In this document: positions 18,139-25,466 of the stretch, piece after piece
How positions within the stretch are numbered: position 1 is the stretch's first letter
Layout: each line of letters begins with the position of its first letter
Assembly (NCBI RefSeq): GCF_044797955.1
Contig: NZ_CP085211.1
Location: 1,550,001 to 1,614,000 of the forward strand
DNA length: 64,000 nucleotides
Source of the DNA: Idiomarina seosinensis_A
GTDB lineage: Bacteria; Pseudomonadota; Gammaproteobacteria; Enterobacterales; Alteromonadaceae
Direction: 5' to 3'
Translations under genes and position numbers: made by a program
The notes under the pieces: model-generated
Seen by the model: only the letters and a program-made list of their open reading frames with translations
Databases searched by the model: none
What the model was told of the DNA's origin: nothing

Positions 18139-20364
18139 ATGAGATCGCTCTCGTATGCAGTTGGTCTTATCGTTGTGACAGCGGTGGCGTTTGTGCCGGA
18201 CTCAGCGAGCACTCGGTCGGACTCAGAGCCTACCCTGCAGGACAATACTATCTTGTATGCGGGGTCGGAATATTACCCGCCGTTTGAATGGCTGGATGAA
18301 AAAGGCAAGGTACAGGGCTTTATTAGCGATTTGCAGCGTGCCATGGCTAAAACCGATAACACGAATATCGAGTTTCAGCTGTCCACCTGGAGAGCTGCCC
18401 TCGATGCTGTTCTCGATGGCAAAGCCGATGCGGTTGCCTTAATTCCATCGGATGACCGAAGTGACTCTTTTAGCTTTACACAGCCTATACACTATGTCAG
18501 CCATGGCATTTTTTCGCACGTCGACGGCCCAGAATACACCCAGTTGTCACAACTTACCGGGCAAACCGTCGCGGTCGCTGAGCGGGCTTTCGCCGAAAGT
18601 AAGTTGCGCTCACTGAACCTTGATCTAACCCTGCTTATCGCATCTGACGAGCTTGACTGCCTGCGTAAAGTCGACAACCACGCAGCTGATGCCTGCATCG
18701 AAGTCAATATCACCTCGGACCAACTCATCAACCGATACGATTTAGCCGTCACTTCTGCGGGAATACAATTTTGGCCTCAACCCTATGCTTTTGGCGTAAA
18801 AAAAGGCAACGACGCCTTACTTAATCAACTGAATAATAAACTGGCCACTATTATTGTTAACGGGCAGTACGAAACCATCTATAAACGCTGGGAACACTTA
18901 CTTGAACCTGACACCCACGGCATCCGGAACACCCTACTCAATGCGCTTTGGTTTATCGCTCCACTGATCCTACTGGCGCTTGTCGCACTTTACTGGTCCG
19001 TAACGCTACGTTACAAAGTCCGCCAGAAGACGGCCGCATTGCGCACCGAGTTGCAGCAGAATAAAGCCTTGCAGCGACAGCTTGAATTTAACGCAGCGCA
19101 TGACAACATCACCGGCCTATACACCCGGACTGCCTTTTTTGGCAAGTTAGATACTCGTCTGCAGCCGTGCGCTGACGGTGAAACAGAAGCCGTCACTCTG
19201 GTCACCATACAAATTACTAATATTGAGCCCATAATCACAGTGTTTGGTTATGAAACGGCTTATAGCACCGTTACAAAATTTGGTGAGCGCCTTAAAGCAA
19301 TGGACCAGTATACCTGCGCCCACTTTGGTTCAGGCCTGTTCGCCTTAACTCTGCAAGAGGAGTCGCAGCTTGATGATGTGATTGACACGTTACGTGAACC
19401 CTTATTTTCTGCCGCCGGAGAAATTGAACCACAGCTTGCCTTTGGCATCGCTCAATCTCACTGCTCTGTAGAAAACATCGATGGCGCCGAACTGGTGCGT
19501 CGTGCTATCACCGCCTTAACCGCAGCGCAAAAAAGAAAAGTCCAGTATTGCATCTACAGTGATACTGATGAGCCCGATATACAAAATTTGCAGCTGCTGA
19601 ATGATTTTCACAGGTTTGGTTGCCAGCAATTTCTGCTGCACTTCCAGCCCCAGTTTGATATTACCCGGCAACAGATTTCACACGCCGAAGCCCTGATTCG
19701 TTGGCAGCACCCCACACTGGGGCTTGTCCCCCCTAATAAATTCATTCCTCTACTGGAACAGTCCGGAGGCATTAAACAGTTAACTTGCTGGGTTATTGAG
19801 CAAGCCGTTAAAAAAATACAGCAGGACGCCATGGGGGATGCGCAAAAATCGCTAACACTGAGCGTGAACATCAGTTGTCACGATTTGCTGGATGACCAAT
19901 TTCTGCCGTTTGTCCGCAATGCGATCACCGATATCAATCCATCTCAGTTACTGTTCGAGATTACGGAAAGCGGCTTGATCGAAGAGTCTTCTTATGCCAA
20001 AGAAGTCATCTTTAGCCTTGCCTCGATGGGCATTGGTTGCGCCGTTGATGATTTTGGTACTGGCTACTCGTCACTGTATTATTTGAATGAACTATCAGTG
20101 GAAGAAATTAAACTGGACCAGGTATTTGTTAGAGCTATCTGTAACAGCCGCAGAAGTTTGACCATTGTTGAATCAACCATCACCCTGGCCCGTGACCTGG
20201 GCCTAAAAACAGTAGCCGAAGGAGTCGAAGACCAGCAAACTTTAAATAAACTTATCGAGTTAGGCTGTGACCGTATTCAGGGCTTCTACATCGCCAGACC
20301 GATGCCGGAAGAGCAACTAAATCGTTTTTTGACGGCGATTAACAACCCCGGTGACAGCAATTAA
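18139..20364 (+). CDS. Periplasmic-binding-domain GGDEF-EAL protein, probable c-di-GMP phosphodiesterase
   Basis: A 741-residue fusion. A signal-anchor (1-24) precedes a family-3 solute-binding domain (about 40-250: YYPPFEWLDEKGKVQGF, FSFTQPIHY), a TM helix near 268-288, a coiled linker, a GGDEF domain (about 325-475) and an EAL domain (about 490-735). The GGDEF signature is lost (FGSGLFAL), so cyclase activity is unlikely. The EAL domain looks complete: EAL at 517-519, DDFGTGYSS at 637-645, KLDQ and AEGVE, supporting c-di-GMP hydrolysis. The binding domain suggests an amino-acid-like ligand sensed in the periplasm. A bidirectional terminator follows. Confidence 0.9.
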   Translation: MRSLSYAVGLIVVTAVAFVPDSASTRSDSEPTLQDNTILYAGSEYYPPFEWLDEKGKVQGFISDLQRAMAKTDNTNIEFQLSTWRAALDAVLDGKADAVALIPSDDRSDSFSFTQPIHYVSHGIFSHVDGPEYTQLSQLTGQTVAVAERAFAESKLRSLNLDLTLLIASDELDCLRKVDNHAADACIEVNITSDQLINRYDLAVTSAGIQFWPQPYAFGVKKGNDALLNQLNNKLATIIVNGQYETIYKRWEHLLEPDTHGIRNTLLNALWFIAPLILLALVALYWSVTLRYKVRQKTAALRTELQQNKALQRQLEFNAAHDNITGLYTRTAFFGKLDTRLQPCADGETEAVTLVTIQITNIEPIITVFGYETAYSTVTKFGERLKAMDQYTCAHFGSGLFALTLQEESQLDDVIDTLREPLFSAAGEIEPQLAFGIAQSHCSVENIDGAELVRRAITALTAAQKRKVQYCIYSDTDEPDIQNLQLLNDFHRFGCQQFLLHFQPQFDITRQQISHAEALIRWQHPTLGLVPPNKFIPLLEQSGGIKQLTCWVIEQAVKKIQQDAMGDAQKSLTLSVNISCHDLLDDQFLPFVRNAITDINPSQLLFEITESGLIEESSYAKEVIFSLASMGIGCAVDDFGTGYSSLYYLNELSVEEIKLDQVFVRAICNSRRSLTIVESTITLARDLGLKTVAEGVEDQQTLNKLIELGCDRIQGFYIARPMPEEQLNRFLTAINNPGDSN

Positions 20365-20394
20365 CTGTGGGCGTTTAGAAAAGGCAAGGCAATA

Positions 20395-20422
20395 AAAAAG
20401 CCGCTCGATTGAGCGGCTTTTT
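20395..20422. terminator. Bidirectional intrinsic terminator between GGDEF-EAL gene and ssrA
   Basis: A 12-bp perfect stem (AAAAAGCCGCTC / GAGCGGCTTTTT) with a GATT loop. T-runs are present on both strands, so it can end the plus-strand EAL transcript and the minus-strand tmRNA, whose CCA end is ten bases away. Confidence 0.9.
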
Positions 20423-20431
20423 ATATGGAAT

Positions 20432-20790
20432 TGGTGGAGCTGGCGGGAGTTGAACCCGCGTCCGCGATACCTACATCCTCGGTACTACATGCTTAGTCAG
20501 TCTTTTAATTAATCAGTGTGACGCCGACTGACAGGCTTCACAACTGACGAGTCCGATTGGTTTTAACGCTTCAGCTCCGGACGAAGCATCCACGCGAGTC
20601 TGCTTTGGTTTGAGCCATCCTGGTCCGGTCTCGCAGACAAAGCGCCGGGGGATGGGCTTAGCGGGTTATTAAGCCGCTAGAGCGTAGTTGTCGTCGTTTG
20701 CAACTATAAGGTTGAGGCTTTTTACGAGGCCTGCCTCACCTCGGCATGCACCTTGGGTTTCGTGTATCCCGTCGAATCCAAATCAGCCCC
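20432..20790 (-). ncRNA. ssrA: Transfer-messenger RNA (tmRNA)
   Basis: A one-piece gammaproteobacterial tmRNA of about 359 nt. The 5' end begins GGGGCTGATTTGGATTCGAC and the 3' end is tRNA-Ala-like, with a T-arm GGGTTCAACTCCC and encoded CCA. The resume codon GCA is at 20701-20699, and the tag reads ANDDNYALAA, ending in TAA at 20669. E. coli has ANDENYALAA, so one Glu is replaced by Asp; the C-terminal ALAA proteolysis signal is intact. It releases ribosomes stalled on broken mRNA and marks the peptide for degradation. smpB is not in the window. Confidence 0.97.
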
Positions 20791-20815
20791 AAAGTCTTAC
20801 TGATTTAACGCGAAT

Positions 20816-20844
20816 ACTATAACTCAGACCGCGTCTAAGTGCTA
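20816..20844 (-). promoter_or_regulatory. Candidate sigma-70 promoter of ssrA
   Basis: On the minus strand TATAGT (20821-20816) matches the -10 consensus at five of six positions. TAGCAC (20844-20839) is a weak -35, with a 17-base spacer. It lies about 26 bases before the mature 5' end, compatible with a precursor trimmed by RNase P. The -35 match is poor, so confidence is limited. Confidence 0.45.
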
Positions 20845-20889
20845 TAAGTTCCGTTGCTGAGCGATTATTTACTGAGCATTTCGGAGTAA

Positions 20890-21540
20890 TTAAGCCATGT
20901 AGAGCACTTTTTCTACTAGCTCTCCAATACCCGCATCAGCATCAGCCGGTGTTTCGGCCAGCATATAGGCAGGTGTCGTTACCAGTTGATATTTGTCATC
21001 TACGACAATATCCCGCACACCACAGTCAATGTGCTGTCCGCCCATGCTGCTTATTGCGCCGGCGACGTCTTTATCGTTACCAACGGTCAGCTTAACGCCC
21101 TCGCCATAAATATGAGGTAATAAAACCGGCGCAATGCACATGTACCCGGCTGGTTTATTAGCTTCTTTAAAACCACGACCAATGGCCAGCACTTCATCAT
21201 TAACGGACATGTCGGCGCCCTTATTTGCGAAGTCGCAAAAGTTCTTGGCAACACCGAAACCACCCGGCAATATCAGCGCATCAAAATCTTCGACCTTTAA
21301 TTGGCTTAAAGGTTGCACGTCACCGCGTGCTATTCGTGCTGATTCAACCAGCACGTTACGTTTCTCGCCGGTATCTTCATTTTTTACATGGTTAATGGTG
21401 TCTGCTTGGGCGATATCCGGAGCGAAACACTGGTAGCCTGCCCCTTGCTTGCTGATATGCAGCAGTGTCAGCACCGCTTCGTTAATTTCAGCACCATCGT
21501 AAAAACCGGCGCCTGATAGTAAAACAGCTACTTTTTTCAT
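20890..21540 (-). CDS. elbB: ElbB/GATase1-like isoprenoid-associated glyoxalase
   Basis: A 216-residue protein of the DJ-1/PfpI superfamily. It begins KKVAVLLSGAGFYDGAEINEA and carries DFDALILPGGFGVAKN and GYMCIAPVLLPHI, where the Cys is the likely nucleophile. E. coli ElbB has been described as a glyoxalase and was first linked to isoprenoid synthesis. The true role is not settled. The ATG at 21540 has GAGG six bases upstream; a longer reading from TTG 21573 would overlap the upstream gene's stop and lacks support. It follows the OYE-family gene by 25 bases, so the two are probably co-transcribed. Confidence 0.9.
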   Translation of the reverse strand: MKKVAVLLSGAGFYDGAEINEAVLTLLHISKQGAGYQCFAPDIAQADTINHVKNEDTGEKRNVLVESARIARGDVQPLSQLKVEDFDALILPGGFGVAKNFCDFANKGADMSVNDEVLAIGRGFKEANKPAGYMCIAPVLLPHIYGEGVKLTVGNDKDVAGAISSMGGQHIDCGVRDIVVDDKYQLVTTPAYMLAETPADADAGIGELVEKVLYMA

Positions 21541-21565
21541 CACAAACCTCGCGTTCGGTTGTTTG

Positions 21566-22684
21566 TTAGTCAAGTTCTATTTCTTTGTCATTTTGTTTAC
21601 GCCACTGCCATTCGTTTTCTAAGGTGGCACTGGGCTGAAGCATAGCAAAGTCCAGCTCGTCCACTGATTCGCCCGATTTTAATCGTAACGGCAAATCCGG
21701 ATTAGCCAGCCCTTTTTTACCTACCGCCAGTAATGCGCTGGGATAATGAGATGCGACATGTTGATAGTTGTTTTCGTCAATGCCGCCGTTAACAATCAAC
21801 TGAATATCGCTGAACTCCTGCACGATTTCGGCCAGGGACTTATTACTGCCGCCTTTAAAAGGCTTGCGGTTAACGTCACTGTCTGTTGTATGGATGTAAT
21901 CTATGCCGGCCTCTTTTAATGCCTTAACCAGCTTAATCATTGCTTCTTCGCCTTCGGGCCACTGATAGTCGGGATCGGTTATTGTGATCTGACTCAAGCG
22001 GATACCGACAATAAAATTCCCTTTCGCCGCTGCTTTGGCTGCTTTAACAACCATAGCGACATAGGTCAGCCGATGCCCAATATCACCGGACCATTGATCG
22101 TTGCGGCGGTTAAAATAATCACTCAAAAACTCGTTCAGCAGATAGCCATTGGCTGCATGCAGCTCAACACCATCAAAACCTGCTTCCCGGGCTCGGTTAA
22201 CGGCCCCGACAAATCCTTGCATCACCGCATCAAAATCCCGCTCATCCATAGCTTTTACTTCCGGCCAGCCGTCGGCGTCACCATACCAGCCCAGCGGCTC
22301 ACCTTTGGGCTGAACAGCGCTGGGTGCTATCGCCGTATCGGTATATTCATTATGCTGACACTGAGCACCGGCATGCATTAGCTGTAAAATAAACTGACAG
22401 TTATGCTGCTTAACCCGTTCAACGATCGTGCGCCAGGCATCCGTTTGTGGTGCATCACTGATGCCCGGTTGATGACTATACCCCTGACTGGCTTGCTGAT
22501 CAGTGTAAACACCTTCGCTGATAATCATACCCCAGCCGCCTTTGGCAAAGCGTTCGTAATAATCGCCCATCAATTCGGTTGGCTTGCCTTTTTTATCCGC
22601 ACTGATGCGTGTCATTGGGGCAACCACCAATCGATTTTTAAGTTTGTGTCCTTTTACTTCGTGACTATCAAACGCTGAACTCAT
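21566..22684 (-). CDS. NADH:flavin oxidoreductase, old yellow enzyme family
   Basis: A 372-residue FMN-dependent TIM-barrel enzyme that reduces activated C=C bonds. Family marks are VVAPMTRISADKKGKPT near 21-37, FILQLMHAGAQ with the flavin-contacting His, and DGVELHAANGYLLNEFLSDYFNRR around 175-198, where the first catalytic His/Asn pair sits. The start at 22684 has AAGGA seven bases upstream; the extra nine codons of the open frame have no ribosome site. Its physiological substrate is unknown. elbB follows, and purM is divergent. Confidence 0.92.
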   Translation of the reverse strand: MSSAFDSHEVKGHKLKNRLVVAPMTRISADKKGKPTELMGDYYERFAKGGWGMIISEGVYTDQQASQGYSHQPGISDAPQTDAWRTIVERVKQHNCQFILQLMHAGAQCQHNEYTDTAIAPSAVQPKGEPLGWYGDADGWPEVKAMDERDFDAVMQGFVGAVNRAREAGFDGVELHAANGYLLNEFLSDYFNRRNDQWSGDIGHRLTYVAMVVKAAKAAAKGNFIVGIRLSQITITDPDYQWPEGEEAMIKLVKALKEAGIDYIHTTDSDVNRKPFKGGSNKSLAEIVQEFSDIQLIVNGGIDENNYQHVASHYPSALLAVGKKGLANPDLPLRLKSGESVDELDFAMLQPSATLENEWQWRKQNDKEIELD

Positions 22685-22866
22685 GCTCAAATCCTTATTT
22701 TGTAACCACATCTAAACGCTGTTAAGCATAGTCATTGTGCTGGATTAGGACAAATTCAACCCCGCTACCCGGCAAAACTCAGCTTGTTAGTGCTTTTGGG
22801 AGTACCGTTTGCATGGGCTTTCGTGATAAACTTGCGCGCAAATTTTGACCCTGTCGAGGATTTCCC

Positions 22867-23922
22867 GTGAGTACCAATAAACCATCTCTTAGCTACAAAG
22901 ACGCAGGCGTGGACATCGACGCAGGCAACGCCCTGGTTGATCGAATTAAAGGCGTTACCAAACGCACGACTCGGCCCGAGGTTATGGGTAACATTGGTGG
23001 TTTTGGTGCCTTGTGTGAGTTACCGACGGGTTACAAAAAACCCGTTCTGGTATCAGGTACTGACGGAGTCGGCACCAAATTGCGACTGGCAATCGACTTA
23101 AAACAGCACCGTGGCGTGGGTATCGATTTGGTGGCTATGTGCGTTAACGATTTAATCGTACAGGGTGCCGAGCCGCTGTTCTTTTTGGATTATTATGCGA
23201 CCGGTAAACTCGACATCGATGTGGCGGCTGATGTGGTCAGCGGTATCGGCGATGGTTGTGAACTGTCCGGCTGCGCACTTATCGGCGGTGAAACCGCTGA
23301 AATGCCGGGCATGTATGAACACGGTGACTACGATTTAGCCGGCTTTTGCGTCGGAGTGGTCGAAAAAGATGACATCATCGACGGTAGTAAAGTTGCCGAG
23401 GGCGATGCATTGATTGCCTTAGGCTCAAGTGGCCCGCATTCAAATGGGTACTCGCTAATTCGTAAAATCATTGAAGTCAGCGAAGTTGATCTGGAATCTC
23501 ACTTACACGGCCGTTCGCTGGCAGAGCATTTGCTGGAGCCGACCAGAATTTACGTCAAACCGGTACTTGATCTCATTAAACAGCTTCCTGTTCATGCCCT
23601 TTCACACATTACCGGAGGTGGTTTTTGGGAGAATATCCCACGTGTTCTGCCAGCCGGCTCAAAAGCAGTAATTGACGGTAACAGCTGGGACTGGCCGGTG
23701 ATTTTTGACTGGTTAAAAGACAACGGCAACGTCAATATGAAAGAGATGTACCGCACCTTTAACTGTGGCGTCGGTATGGTCATAGTGGTACCGCAGGAAA
23801 AAGCTGAGCAAGCGGTGCAGTTGCTGAGTGATGCCGGCGAAAACGCCTGGAAAATTGGGTTTATCAGCAAAGCTGAAGAAGGCGAAGAGCAAGTCGATAT
23901 TTTAGCCGACGAAACTCGCTAA
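22867..23922 (+). CDS. purM: Phosphoribosylformylglycinamidine cyclo-ligase (AIR synthetase)
   Basis: A 351-residue enzyme (E. coli 345) that closes the imidazole ring of the purine precursor AIR with ATP. It shows LSYKDAGVDIDAGNALV at the start, VSGTDGVGTKLRLA near 60-73, GGETAEMPGMY near 141-151 and SSGPHSNGYSLIR near 190-202. The GTG start has GAGG seven bases upstream. purN follows after six bases, the usual gammaproteobacterial order. I looked for a PurR box in 22712-22866 and saw only a CGTTTGC half-site; a perfect TTGCGCGCAA palindrome is at 22832-22841, of unknown meaning. Confidence 0.97.
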   Translation: MSTNKPSLSYKDAGVDIDAGNALVDRIKGVTKRTTRPEVMGNIGGFGALCELPTGYKKPVLVSGTDGVGTKLRLAIDLKQHRGVGIDLVAMCVNDLIVQGAEPLFFLDYYATGKLDIDVAADVVSGIGDGCELSGCALIGGETAEMPGMYEHGDYDLAGFCVGVVEKDDIIDGSKVAEGDALIALGSSGPHSNGYSLIRKIIEVSEVDLESHLHGRSLAEHLLEPTRIYVKPVLDLIKQLPVHALSHITGGGFWENIPRVLPAGSKAVIDGNSWDWPVIFDWLKDNGNVNMKEMYRTFNCGVGMVIVVPQEKAEQAVQLLSDAGENAWKIGFISKAEEGEEQVDILADETR

Positions 23923-23928
23923 GGCTTA

Positions 23929-24570
23929 ATGATGAAGCGCATAGTAGTACTGATTTCGGGCACTGGTTCAAATATGCAGGCTATTCAAGAGGCCTGTGAG
24001 CGTGGCCAGGTTGCTGGTCAGGTGGTGGCCGTCATATCCAATAAAGCAACAGCCAGAGGCCTCAGCAAAGCAGCCGATAAAGGCATTGCCACCGAAGTGT
24101 TATCACACAAAGAGTTTGCCAGCCGTGAAGATTATGACGCCCAACTGATGACGCTTATTGATCAATATCAGCCGGATCTCGTTGTCCTGGCAGGTTTTAT
24201 GCGTATCCTGACCGGCACTTTTACACGTCACTATGAGGGTCGCATGCTTAATATTCACCCCTCATTGCTGCCCAAGTACAAAGGAGTTAACACTCATCAG
24301 CGGGCTCTGGATGCAGGTGATCAGGAACATGGTGTTAGTGTGCATTTTGTCACTGAAGAGCTGGACGGGGGCCCGGTCGTTTTACAGGCCAAAGTACCGA
24401 TCTTTGAAGGTGACTCCAGTGCCGATTTACAAGCTCGGGTACACGAGCAGGAACACCGGATATATCCCCTTGCTGTAAACTGGTTTTGTCAGGACCGGCT
24501 TACTCTGCAAGGGGGTCGTGCTTTATTTGACGGCAAACCACTTGGCGAACAGGGGTACGCGGCCGACTAG
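23929..24570 (+). CDS. purN: Phosphoribosylglycinamide formyltransferase
   Basis: A 213-residue enzyme (E. coli 212) that transfers a formyl group from 10-formyl-THF to GAR in purine synthesis. It begins KRIVVLISGTGSNMQAI, the phosphate-binding loop. The catalytic Asn and His are in MLNIHPSLLPKYKG, and the catalytic Asp is in ELDGGPVV. Two ATG codons are adjacent (23929, 23932) and either may be used. It is in an operon with purM. Its TAG stop is shared, through a palindromic CTAG, with the convergent DUF3108 gene. Confidence 0.97.
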   Translation: MMKRIVVLISGTGSNMQAIQEACERGQVAGQVVAVISNKATARGLSKAADKGIATEVLSHKEFASREDYDAQLMTLIDQYQPDLVVLAGFMRILTGTFTRHYEGRMLNIHPSLLPKYKGVNTHQRALDAGDQEHGVSVHFVTEELDGGPVVLQAKVPIFEGDSSADLQARVHEQEHRIYPLAVNWFCQDRLTLQGGRALFDGKPLGEQGYAAD

Positions 24571-25289
24571 TTTTTTTCCTTTTCATGTCGCTGCAGTTTC
24601 TGCAGCGACATGGTGGCCTGCTCCTCACCTTCTTTAAATTGCCGGGTCTGCACTAATAAATAATTTAATTCTGGAGCGAACCAAAAAAAGGTCTGTCGGC
24701 GGTCAGTGTCTCGCACCCGTTGCACTTTAACTGCGTTGAGCTCGCCGTAAGGTGTCGTTAATTTCTCCTCCTTCAGGATCTCATAGCGATAGTTATCGGC
24801 CCGGCCTTTTTCATCAATAATGGGGTACTCCAGCGGTTCAGCTTTATTAGCGACATCCAGCCGCAACTTTTCTATCACGCTGGCCTCATCATACAGCTCA
24901 TCCTGCCACTGAATATCAATCAGCCGCCCACTGTCAACGTTACGAATTTCTTTGCTATCGGCGTCAAAAGTGGCATGGAACGATTTATCAGAGCCGGTAC
25001 CTGAACGCATGTACAAAAACTCCATCGGCTCAAAGCTCTGGCTTTGTCGGTCGTATTTAAAAACCGAGCGCGTTTCGCGCACATCCGACAGGATAAACCA
25101 GGAAATATCGGTTTTGCCCCTCAGCTGCCACTCACCTTCCGGCGAAACCTCAAGTTTCCGATAACCTTCGCCGTATTCGCTGCCACCACGAGTAATGAGA
25201 TACTCCGCTTCGTAAGGCTTCAATGTTACTGGCTCCGCAACAGCGGCTAACGACGTGCAAAACAGTAGCAAAGCTAATGCTTTTTTCAT
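24567..25289 (-). CDS. DUF3108 family exported protein
   Basis: A 240-residue protein with a clear signal peptide (KKALALLLFCTSLAAVAEP). The mature part is beta-rich, with the family pattern YEAEYLITRGG near the start and YGELNAVKVQRVRD near the end. Function is unknown for DUF3108; it is commonly found next to purN in gammaproteobacteria. The ATG at 25289 has GAGG eight bases upstream. The stop overlaps the purN stop by four bases tail to tail. Confidence 0.88.
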   Translation of the reverse strand: MKKALALLLFCTSLAAVAEPVTLKPYEAEYLITRGGSEYGEGYRKLEVSPEGEWQLRGKTDISWFILSDVRETRSVFKYDRQSQSFEPMEFLYMRSGTGSDKSFHATFDADSKEIRNVDSGRLIDIQWQDELYDEASVIEKLRLDVANKAEPLEYPIIDEKGRADNYRYEILKEEKLTTPYGELNAVKVQRVRDTDRRQTFFWFAPELNYLLVQTRQFKEGEEQATMSLQKLQRHEKEKN

Positions 25290-25434
25290 TGCTGGACCTC
25301 TTAATTTTTCCATACACCCCGGGCTGCAGAACAGCGCCAGAGTAATGCTTTAAGTTATTCAGACTAATTTTTCAAACGCATGTTCAATTTTTTCTTGAAA
25401 ATAAGTGCGACATGCTTTAGTTTGGCCCTAATAT

Positions 25435-25451
25435 TACTGGTCAGACCTCTA
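25435..25451 (+). promoter_or_regulatory. Candidate FadR operator upstream of fadE
   Basis: TACTGGTCAGACCTCTA matches the E. coli FadR consensus (AACTGGTCnGACnaGTT, as I recall it) throughout the CTGGTC and GAC cores, with mismatches only toward the outer right half. It lies 15 bases before the fadE ATG, overlapping the untranslated leader, where a bound repressor could block transcription. The call rests on a remembered consensus and is not verified. Confidence 0.5.
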
Positions 25452-25466
25452 ATTTGGAGCATAACT

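Noticed and set aside
22712..22866. PurR operator before purM
   Set aside because: Only a CGTTTGC half-site and an unrelated TTGCGCGCAA palindrome are present; no full 16-base PurR-type palindrome.
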